This document shows positions 1 to 8,800 of a DNA stretch of 64,000 bases, one piece after another (position 1 is the first letter of the stretch; each line of letters opens with the position of its first letter). A program made the translations under genes and the position numbers. The notes below the pieces were generated by a model. That model searched no databases. It was not told the origin of the DNA and saw nothing but the letters and a program-made list of their open reading frames with translations. The stretch lies in the NCBI GenBank assembly GCA_937978655.1, contig CALJUX010000037.1, positions 1-64,000 on the forward strand, given 5' to 3'. The stretch is from an uncultured Chromatiaceae bacterium (GTDB taxonomy: Bacteria; Pseudomonadota; Gammaproteobacteria; Enterobacterales; Alteromonadaceae).

Positions 1-29
1 ACGAGGTGGATCATAACACCTCTAATCAG

Positions 30-220
30 ATGGCCAAATTCAGTGTGCCACTACAGAGCGTGGTGGCAAATTTTTGGTAACCCTGGATGAAAGTACCATT
101 GCTGACCTTCTTCCTGAAGATGAGCTAGGTGGCATTGAACTCGTCAAGGACATCGAGTTTTCATCAGAGTCTGAGCGTGCAGCGTATCTGCTACGCCGTT
201 TCGGTCCGCACCGGAAGTAA
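30..220 (+). pseudogene. Probable frameshifted small gene, end of an upstream integron cassette
   Basis: A frame open from 26 to the TAA at 218-220 encodes a tail rich in acidic and hydrophobic residues (VTLDESTIADLLPEDELGG and on to RRFGPHRK), but it has no ATG. The neighbouring frame offers ATG at 30 (MAKFSVPLQ...) and then stops at 80. The two frames would join smoothly with a shift near 52-60, so this looks like one short gene of about 63 residues with a frameshift or a sequencing error. The stop lies about 22 bp before an attC-like site, the usual layout of an integron cassette. No family was recognised. Confidence in the frameshift is modest. Confidence 0.35.
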
Positions 221-242
221 TTCTTGAAAATACGGGTGGTGC

Positions 243-293
243 CTTCTAACTATTCGCTGCAGGCGCGACGGTCTTGAGCTCAAACGTTAGATG
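243..293 (+). repeat. Integron attC-like recombination site
   Basis: The left end reads TCTAACTATTCG and the right end CTCAAACGTTAGATGC. These match the outer boxes of well-known attC sites such as that of the aadA cassettes (TCTAACAATTCG ... CTCAAGCGTTAGATGC). The right core GTTAGAT fits GTTRRRY, and the left TCTAAC is its inverted partner. The site sits between the stop of one short gene and an ATG lying inside the right end (291), exactly as in cassette arrays. At about 50 bp it is a little short for an attC, and no integrase gene is in the window. Confidence 0.6.
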
Positions 294-656
294 CAAAGGA
301 TGCTCATGCTCAGGTTCTTAGTTTTTAGCACTATTCTGGTGGCCTCGACTTTTTCTGCTCTGGCCAAAGGTGACTGTGATATTTCGGGTATCTGGAATCA
401 CTCAGCTAAGCCCGCAAAACTACTAATCGACTTAAACAAAGCTGAGGCCACTGTTCACTACCATGACAACAATACGAAAGCAATTGGATTAGTTGTGTTA
501 AAAGCGATAAAGCCGACAGCAAACTCTTCGTTATGGAAAGCGCAGATCTATAGTGCAGCGGAAAATTCATTTGTTGATGTGCACATAACTTCAAAGGGTT
601 GTAAGCAATTAGCTATTAGTTATGGCGGTGATGAGGTTTTAGTGCTTGTCAGGTAA
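291..656 (+). CDS. Small secreted hypothetical protein, cassette-borne
   Basis: This 121-residue protein has a clear signal peptide: MQRMLMLR, a hydrophobic core LVFSTILVASTFSALA, and likely cleavage after ALA. The mature part has two cysteines (in GDCDISG and SKGCKQL) that could form one disulfide, and it is mostly short beta-like segments. No family was recognised. The start at 291 lies in the right end of the attC-like site, typical of integron cassette genes. ATG at 300 or 306 would also keep the signal peptide. Its role is unknown; it is presumably periplasmic or secreted. Confidence 0.6.
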   Translation: MQRMLMLRFLVFSTILVASTFSALAKGDCDISGIWNHSAKPAKLLIDLNKAEATVHYHDNNTKAIGLVVLKAIKPTANSSLWKAQIYSAAENSFVDVHITSKGCKQLAISYGGDEVLVLVR

Positions 657-671
657 GTTTGCATAAAAAAA

Positions 672-706
672 TCGAACACAACATCGTGCGTAAGCACTGT
701 TGTCGA
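672..706. repeat. Imperfect inverted repeat (hairpin) after the cassette gene
   Basis: Arms TCG, ACAACA and GTGC pair with GCAC, TGTTGT and CGA around a GTAA loop. There is no T-run after it on the plus strand. On the minus strand the hairpin is followed by TTTTTTT (complement of the A-run at 665-671), so it could act as a terminator for leftward transcription or be a decayed attC. It lacks a clean GTTRRRY core. Confidence 0.35.
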
Positions 707-758
707 CACTGGCGCGGCTGCGTTCCAACTACCCAAAACTTTACCCGAGGCCACAACC

Positions 759-1235
759 ATGCCATCACCACTGGACCCGATAGTTCAACAGTTTTGGGAC
801 GCGTTTAAGGCGACGCGGACCGATGATGTCGATGCGCGTTTTTTTGAAGTTTGTGTGTTTGATGACAACGAGCCAAGTGCCAATCATTTGGCTGATTTGG
901 TGGTGCGCGGCATCAAGCGTGCCACGGCCGGGCTGGTCTGGTCGTTTGAGGTGGCCAATCAGGCGGTGCCTAAGCCGGGCGATCTTAGTGTGGTCACCAC
1001 CTGGGACGGTCAGCCGGTTTGTGTGATTGAAACGACGCAGGTGGATATCACGCCGTTTGCTGAAGTGACTGCGGAATTTGCCGCCGCTGAAGGCGAAGGC
1101 GATGGTTCGCTGCAGTACTGGCGCGAGGCGCATACGGCGTATTACGCCAGGGAGTGCGCCCGCATTGGCCGGGTTGCGGGGCCCACAATGCCGGTTGCCT
1201 GTGAGCGGTTTAAAGTGGTTTTTGCTCTTTCCTGA
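759..1235 (+). CDS. ASCH domain-containing protein
   Basis: This 158-residue cytoplasmic protein has no signal peptide. It carries the pattern of the ASCH (PUA-like, RNA-binding-related) fold: ANHLADLVVRGIKRATAGL near residues 41-59, then PKPGDLSVV, a beta strand PVCVIETTQVDITPF, and EGEGDGSLQYWREAH near 112-126. The charged loop EGEGD plus YWR..H is the family's best-conserved stretch. Known relatives include small nucleases and nucleoside amidohydrolases (YqfB type), so an RNA or modified-nucleoside role is possible. ATG at 759 follows GAGG by about 8 bp. It appears to stand alone. Confidence 0.8.
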   Translation: MPSPLDPIVQQFWDAFKATRTDDVDARFFEVCVFDDNEPSANHLADLVVRGIKRATAGLVWSFEVANQAVPKPGDLSVVTTWDGQPVCVIETTQVDITPFAEVTAEFAAAEGEGDGSLQYWREAHTAYYARECARIGRVAGPTMPVACERFKVVFALS

Positions 1236-1403
1236 GCGGGCTGCTGGCGATAATACGGTCTGATTGGTTGTGCGGGCCGTGGTCAAATTTCTCCATATGT
1301 GGGGCAAAAACAACACCGGTTGCCTGAATGTTTTTTAGTCTGAGTGCTGTTTTATTTGTATCTTGATGACCTGAATCCTGTTTATTGAGCACGGAGCCTG
1401 ACC

Positions 1404-1856
1404 ATGCCTGACACCAACATGACTGAAGCCAACACTTTCACGACCAGTCGCACCTTGCCATTTCCGGCGTCGGCGATATACAGCGCTTTTGCCCGTGCGG
1501 AGCAACTGGCCGCCTGGTGGGGGCCGGCTGGTTTTACCAACCACTTTGAGCGGTTTGAATTTACCCCCGGCGGGAGTTGGCATTTTGTTATGCAGGGGCC
1601 GGATGGCCAGCAGTATCCGAACCAGAGTTTTTTTGCCGAACTTGAAGCCAACCGCAAAATTGTTATCCGCCACGACTGTGCGCCGTTTTTCACCTTAACA
1701 GTCGAACTGACGCCGCTGGAAGCAGACACTGTGCTGCGCTGGCAGCAGGTGTTTGATGATGCCGATATTGCCCAGGCGGTGCGGCATATTGTGGAACCTG
1801 CCAACGAGCAGAATCTGGACCGGTTGACGCAGCTCCTTGGCACGCTCGGCGGATAA
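1404..1856 (+). CDS. SRPBCC / AHSA1 family protein
   Basis: This 150-residue protein has the START-like SRPBCC fold seen in the activator-of-Hsp90-ATPase C-terminal family. Visible features are the first strand and helix (RTLPFPASAIYSAFARAEQLAAWWGPAGFTN), the strand pair FEFTPGGSWHFVMQGPDG, the glycan-free middle FAELEANRKIVIRH, and the long C-terminal helix ending in DRLTQLLGTLGG. The WWGP motif is typical of this group. Such proteins bind hydrophobic small molecules or act in stress responses; the ligand cannot be predicted. ATG at 1404 follows GGAG by about 8 bp. It appears monocistronic. Confidence 0.8.
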   Translation: MPDTNMTEANTFTTSRTLPFPASAIYSAFARAEQLAAWWGPAGFTNHFERFEFTPGGSWHFVMQGPDGQQYPNQSFFAELEANRKIVIRHDCAPFFTLTVELTPLEADTVLRWQQVFDDADIAQAVRHIVEPANEQNLDRLTQLLGTLGG

Positions 1857-1990
1857 GTTTGCCCGGACAAAAAAGCGCACAGAGCCGCGTTTGAAGCCGA
1901 GTTTAAATCGGCGTTTAAATCCGCATCAGCAGCGCAATAATCTGCCAACTTGCAGCACTTCCTCTGTTAAGCTCGGGCTTTCCCAGACCA

Positions 1991-2761
1991 ATGATTGACC
2001 TTATGGCCGCCGACATTTATCAGCAGTTGTGGCAACAATTTTGTGCCGCCTTATCGACGCAACAACTGGAAACCGACGCTTTAACGAACGACCCGGCCGA
2101 TGACCGGCGCGGCATCACGGCGCTGGCGTTTTTGCAAACCAACAGCCCGGCGGCTTGTCTGGAAGTTGAGCACTTTCAGCAGCAACTGGCCGCGTTTGAA
2201 CCTGCGCAATATCTGCAGCCGGCGGCGGAGCTGCATCTGACCGTGCTGTCGATCATCTCCTGTCTCAGCGGTTTTACCCTGCAGCAGATAAACGCAGCGG
2301 CATATATCCGGGTGTTTCAGCAGGTGCTGGCGGAGCTTAACGAAGAGATCCGGCAGCAAAAAGTAGCGCCAATTCAAATTGAACTGCGCGGCGTGACTGC
2401 ATCCGCGTCCTGTATTTTGCTGCAGGGTTTTGCCCAAGGCGAGGGGCTGAGCATTTTGCGCGACAAACTGCGGTTGGCTTTTGGCCAAAGTGGCCTGCGG
2501 CACAGTATCGACAGCCGTTACCGTCAGCAAAGCGCGCATCTGACGTTATGCCGCTTCACCCAGCCGCTGCAACAACCGCAAGCCGTGCTGGCGCTGTGTC
2601 AGCAGTATCGCGATTATCATTTTGGCATGCTGCCACTGCAGCAAATAGAGCTGGTGTTTAACAACTGGTATCTGCACAGCGCCATCACCCGGCCGTTAGC
2701 GGTGGCAGCGCTGACGGCCTCGCCAAATAGCCCGGCGCCTGAGTCGCACCCTCTCGGCTAA
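1991..2761 (+). CDS. 2H phosphoesterase-superfamily-like protein
   Basis: This 256-residue protein has two H-x-T-x motifs about 100 residues apart, HLTV at residue 82 and HLTL at residue 183. That is the signature of the 2H phosphoesterase superfamily (LigT/2'-5' RNA ligase-like and cyclic phosphodiesterases), where the two histidines act in catalysis. The linker YRQQSAHLTLCRF and the later ELVFNNWYLHSAIT fit the same fold. It has no signal peptide. The start at 1991 has a weak ribosome site; ATG at 2003 is an alternative. It is followed by a strong bidirectional terminator. The family call is good, the substrate unknown. Confidence 0.6.
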   Translation: MIDLMAADIYQQLWQQFCAALSTQQLETDALTNDPADDRRGITALAFLQTNSPAACLEVEHFQQQLAAFEPAQYLQPAAELHLTVLSIISCLSGFTLQQINAAAYIRVFQQVLAELNEEIRQQKVAPIQIELRGVTASASCILLQGFAQGEGLSILRDKLRLAFGQSGLRHSIDSRYRQQSAHLTLCRFTQPLQQPQAVLALCQQYRDYHFGMLPLQQIELVFNNWYLHSAITRPLAVAALTASPNSPAPESHPLG

Positions 2762-2799
2762 CCTTGGTCAATCACTGAGTATTTTCTGGCAGAAAAACA

Positions 2800-2823
2800 A
2801 AAGGGCGGTCTGGACCGCCCTTT
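2800..2823. terminator. Bidirectional intrinsic terminator
   Basis: A perfect 11-bp stem (AAAGGGCGGTC with GACCGCCCTTT) closes on a very short loop between two convergent genes. An A-run lies on its left side and T-rich sequence on its right, so it can serve both directions. Confidence 0.85.
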
Positions 2824-2862
2824 GGCATTTTAACTGATGGCCTGTGAAAAATCGTAGCGTGT

Positions 2863-5800
2863 TCAGCTCTTCGCTGCTGAACGCCGGCGCGTCAGCAGCA
2901 CAACGCCGAGCGCGAGCAGCATCCAGTGGGGCAGACTACCGCCGCTGGATTTGTTCTCGACCACCACCTCCTGATAAGCACGCACTGTGACCGTCACTGT
3001 CGACGTTGCAGTAGCTCCAGTGCCGTCTTGCACGGTATAGCTGATGGTATCCACCCCGTTAAAACCAGCCTTCGGCGTGTAGCGCAGGCGTTGATCGGCT
3101 TCGATAGTGACAGTGCCTTGCAACGCGCTGGCTGCACTGACTTTCAGCACATCGCCATCGGCATCGGTGTCATTTTTCAGCACATCGATGAGGATTGGGC
3201 TTCGGTCATCAGTCGCGGCGCTGTCCTGCACCGCCACCGGTGCAGTATTGCTAAACACTGTGACGACCAGTTCGCTGCTCGCCGTGCCGCCTTTGCCGTC
3301 GGTAATACTGTAAATTACCGTATCAATCCCGACGAAATCAGCGTTGGGTTTATAGCTCAGCTTCTGATCCGCCAGAATGGCGACAGTGCCAAAGCTACTG
3401 GTGGCCTGCGTGACTGTTAACTTATCGCCGTCCGCATCGGTATCATTCACCAATACGTTCACATCGATGCTGCCGTCTTTTCTGACAGAAGCATTGTCTT
3501 TGACCGCCACCGGTAATTTATTTCCGTTCAGCGCCACTGCAACACCACCCGGGTCGACAATGGCACTGTTGGCAATACCGTCGGCATCGTTCGGGCCACC
3601 GTCTTCAACCCGGACCTGCACACACCAATGGCCTTCCGTTAAGCCTGCGCGCCATTCCGGACCACCCGGTGGTGGGCAGAAGCCACGCTCACCGGCCGCG
3701 CTGGACACTGAGTTGCGTTCATTGCTGACAAAATCGACCCAGCCCGTCACCTCATTGAACTTGCGATAGTTCGCATTGGCAGGTACCGGCAGGCGCTGTG
3801 GGATCACCAGGCTGTAGCTCTTGCCTTGTTCCGGTAAGCCATAGGCGATGAAGTCGTAGATGCCGCCGATATTGACCGCAACTTTATCGATTGCTACCGC
3901 ATCTTTTGCTATCTGCAAGCCACCAGCATCGGTGGACGCCGCGACAGTGCCGAGCCGTAAACAGACACCTGGCTCACCTTCGGCGACAAACTGAGTCTGC
4001 CCCAGTAACTCGGTGGGCATCACGTTACATTCGTTGATGGCATCCTGATAATCCGGAATACCATCGCCGTCGGAGTCGGCAAAACCTTCCTGATTATCCG
4101 GAATTAAATCGCCGTCGCTGTCAGTGGTGCCAAGCACCGGCAGGGCAGGCCGCACCACGACAAAGACTTGTGAAGTTGCCGACAGGTTTGGTGTGCCGGT
4201 ATCAGTGGCCGTATAGCTGATTTGATAAAGCCCCGCGCTGACCTGAGCCGGATCAAAACTGAATTGGCGCTGGTCGGCGCTGGTATTTTGCAGACTGCCG
4301 CCATTCCAGATTCCGCTCAGTTGATCTTGCGGATTGCTGTCGGTCACAGTCGCAGTCACAGTTACAACCCCGTCCGCAGCACCGACAGTCAGACGGTTTT
4401 CCGCTTTTTGCTGCACATTGAGTGACACCACAGGGGCAACATTGGCTTCACTAAGCACGATCCGGCTACTGCGTTTACTGCCGCGGTTGACACTGCTGTC
4501 CAGAGTTACCACTATGTCTTCAGATGCTTCTGTCACGCTGTCTTCCAGCACGTTAAAGCGAATTGTCGTGGACAGTCCGGCACTGATTTCGGCGACCCCG
4601 GATGTCAGCGTGTGATCGTTGCCACCAGCGCTGCCACTGACAGTGTAAGGCACTGTCACCGGATAAACCGGCGCCAGGCCGTTTAATATCAGTTGGATTT
4701 CGACCTCATTGCCTTCGGTCACCAGCTGATCTTTGCTCAGCGACACTAACGGATTGACCCGAACCTTTTGCGCTTTAGTGGCGGTATTGCCTTCAGCGTC
4801 AGTGGCTTGCCAGTAAACGATGTGTTCGCCGGGCGCAAAGAACAAACTGCCGTTGACAAGCCCGACGCGCAGCTGGCCGCCATTGCGGTCAACGGCTGTG
4901 GCGGTGCCGAGCGGAACCCGGGTAAACAGCGCTGTGGCATTGGTGGTGATATCGGCCGGCACTGTAATGACAGGCAGATTGCTGGCATCGCCTCCGCTAA
5001 TCGTCAGGCTAACCGTGGCGGTACCACGGCCACCTTTGCCATCCGTTGCGGTGTAACGCAGGCTGACAGGACCTGCATAGAGCGCAGGTGTTGTCAGAGT
5101 TAAGCCTTGGGCACTAAAGCTGACGGTACCCACTGAACTTGATGCACCATCAATACTTAATTTGTCACCGTCGATATCGCTGTCATTGGCCAGTACTGCC
5201 AGTTGGTACTGATTGTTGGCTGTGCGTTGCAGGTTAAAGCTGTCATCAGTGACCACCGGGTCATCATTGACCGCTGTCACGCTCAGGCTGACCGTGGCAG
5301 TATTTGAGCTTAAGGCTGCGTCCTTCGCCACAAAACCAATGCTGTCGCTGCCATTGTAGTTTTCGGCCGGCGTGTAGGTCAGTGTTGCGCCTTGCAGCGT
5401 CACGCTGCCGTGCGCCGGTTGCGACGCAATTTCGTAAGTCAGCGGGTCCTGATTGGCGTCTTGTGCTGTCAGGGTCAGCGTCAGTGTTGTGTCTTCTGCC
5501 AGCGTTGCAGTGCTGTCAGAGGCCACTGGTGCAACATTTTTAGCTTTCACCGTCAGATTAAACGCCGGCAGGCTGGCACTGGCTTTGCCATCGGTCACGC
5601 TGATGACAATGCCAGAAGCGATACCCACATCCGCGCTGGTCGGCGTGCCGCTTAACTGTCCTGTCGCCGTGTTAAAGCTGGCCCAGGCCGGTTTATTGCT
5701 GATGCTAAAGCTCAGCGTATCCGCAGTATCTGCATCGCGGGCGGTCGGCGTAAAGCTATACAGGTCGCCGCTATCCACAGTGTTTACTGGCGTGCCGCTG

Positions 5801-8800
5801 ATCACCGGTGGCTGGTTCGCCGGCAGGACCGTCAAACTAAATGCCGGCAGACTAGCAATGGCCATACCGTCACTGACACTAATGACGATACCGCTGGTGG
5901 TGCCGATATCCGCTTTGCCCGGTGTGCCGGATAAGGCCCCTGTGCTGGTGGAGAAGCTGGCCCAGGCCGGCTGGTTACTGATACTGAAGGTCAGTCTGTC
6001 GCCATCACTGTCTGCGGCGGCCGGCACAAAACTATAGCCCGCACCCTCGATCACTGTGGTCTCAGCGGAGCCACTGATGATCGGCGCTGAATTTGGCTGT
6101 TCTGGTGTCACGGCATTTGACGCCCCGGAAGCGATACTGGTACCGGCAGAATTGGTCGCCTTAACAGTGAAGGTATAAGCGCTGCCATTGCTGAGTCCGT
6201 TGACAGTCAAAGGCGAAGCATTTCCTGTTGCTGTTGCCCCTCCCGGGCTTGCGGTGACTGTGTAAGCGGTGATCGCCGCGCCACCTGTACTGGCTGGTGC
6301 AGCGAAGCTGACCGTGGCCGAGGCATTTCCTGCCGTTGCAGTGCCAATTGTCGGAGCGCCAGGGATCACAGCATTGACAGCGAAGCTGCGGGTGACTTGT
6401 GTCGCAGCCAAATAGCTGGCATTACCCGCCTGGTCGGCATTGATAGTACAAGTGCCCGCAGCCACAAACGTGAGCAGCCCACCGGACGTGATGGTACAGA
6501 CTGATGTCGTTGACGAGGTAAAGGTCACGCTCAGGCCGGTGGCATCGGTGGTTGCGGTGAGTGTCGGCGTGGTGCCGAAGTTTTTCGCACCGGGATTAGC
6601 AAAGGTGATGGTCTGGATAGCCGCAGGCGTCACTGCATTCGACGCCGCAGAGGCGGGGCCATAACCAGCCACATTTTCTGCTTCGACCGTGAAGGTATAG
6701 GTTTGGCCATTGGTTAAACCAGACACCACAATGGGGGAACTTGCACCAATGACAGGTACAACGTCAGCCGGCGTGACAGAGACGACATAACCGGTGATGT
6801 TGGTGCCACCGTTATTTGCCGGTGGCGCAAACGCCACACTCGCCTGCGTATTGCCCGCTGTTGCCACCACGCTGGTTGGGACTGTGGGCGGTATCGGGTT
6901 CACGATAAAGGACCGGCTGACCTGAGCGGCTGGCAAAAATGCAGCATCGCCGGCCTGATTGGCATTGATGGTACAAGTGCCGGCGTTGACAAAGGTCAGG
7001 GTCCCGCCGCTGGTCACAGTACACACACCGGGTGTTATGGAGGTGAAAGTGACGCTATACCCTACACCAGCCGAAGAGTTGGCCGTTAATGTTGGCGTGG
7101 TTCCAAAGGTTTGTGCACCCGGCGTGTTAAAGGTGATGGTTTGCGGCGCCGCTGGTGTAGCGCTATTGGATGCCGCTGATGCAGCACCTGTGCCCGCAGA
7201 GTTGGCTGCAGTCACAGTGAAGGTATAGGACACACCATTCGTCAGGCCTGTCACGGTCACAGGCGAACCCGAACCCGTGCCCGTTGCACCACCTGGGCTG
7301 GCGGTGACTGTGTAGCCGCCCGCAAGAATAGGTGCACCTCCGGTACTGGCCGGTGCGGTAAATGCCACTGTCGCCTCTGCATTGCCGGCAGTGGCGCTAC
7401 CAATAGTTGGTGCACCGGGCACTATCGGGTTCACAGTGAAGGTCTGGGAGACTGTCGGAGCCGGGCTGGTTGCTGTGTCGCCCGCCTGGTCAGCATCAAT
7501 AGTACAGCTGCCGGCAGTGACAAAAGTCAGAGCGCCGCCACTGGTCGTGGTACACACCGCTGTGGTAGACGAGCTAAAAGAAACGGGCAAGCCGTCAGTA
7601 CCGGTTGCTGAGGCCGCGGTAGCGGTCAGTGTGGGCGAGGTGCCAAAATTTTGTGCGTTTGGATTGGCAAAAGTGATGCTTTGTGTGCCTTTGGGGATGG
7701 CAGCGTTTGATGCACCTGACACTGTGCTGGTACCAATTGCATTGGTCGCAGTGACCGTAAAGGTATAAGGCGTGCCGTTAGTCAGGCCAGCCACTGTAAT
7801 GGGTGAACTGGTAAAGCCGTTGCCCCCTGCTGTAATTCCGCCCGGACTTGATGTCACGGTATAACCGGTGATCGCGGAGCCGCCATTGTTCACAGGCGCG
7901 GTGAAAGCAACAGCGACCTGACCATCTCCCCCGGTTGCCGTGCCGATAGCAGGTGCATCAGGTGCAGTTGGGATGGCCACCGTATGACTGGTCCCACTGG
8001 TATAGGCCGCCGGGCCAACATTACCGGCACCGTCACTGATATTGGTCGAGCCGTTCAGGTTGAGCCTGATAGTGCCATTGCCGGTAATACCGCTGACCGT
8101 CACTGTCACAGTTGAACCTGAGGTTGCCGAGAGACCCGTGATAGTGCCGGAAGCGCCACCTGTTGTCCCCAGCGCAAAGTCAGTCAGAGCAATATTGCTC
8201 ACCGGTTCGCTGAAGTTGACGATGAAATTGACGCTGCTAGCGGTGGACAGTGCACCGCCTGCTGGTGCTGTGCTGTTCACCGAAGGTGTTACGCCATCGA
8301 CGTCCAGTGCTTTATTCGCGCCTAAAGAGTTAGCGGCGCCCGGCGTTGGCAGCGTCAGCGCGGCATCGTTGCCCACAGTATCACGAAGAGTGCCAGCGTT
8401 TAGCGTAAATGGATTGGTTAATACGTAGTCCAAATCGCTGTTGTTGTCGCCCGCCTGTATGGTGTAACTGAAGTTCAGGGTACTGGAGCCACTGCCACTG
8501 CTATAGTCCACTGTGCGGTCTGTCGTGCCGGTTTCCAAAGTTAATTGCGGTGTTCCGGTGACATTGACCACTTCGCTGAAGTTGACCTGGACATTGATCA
8601 TGTCGCCAGTCTTGTAGGTACCGTCGGCTGTGCTTGCGCTTACAGAAGAGACCGTCGGGGCTACACCGTCAATGATAATATTTTTGTTGGCGCCCAGTGA
8701 ATACGCACTGCCAGGACTTGGCAGGCTCAAATTCGCCGGATTCGCTGCACCATCTTTGATGGTCGCAAGATTGACCGTCAGGGCATTGCCTGACAGGTAA

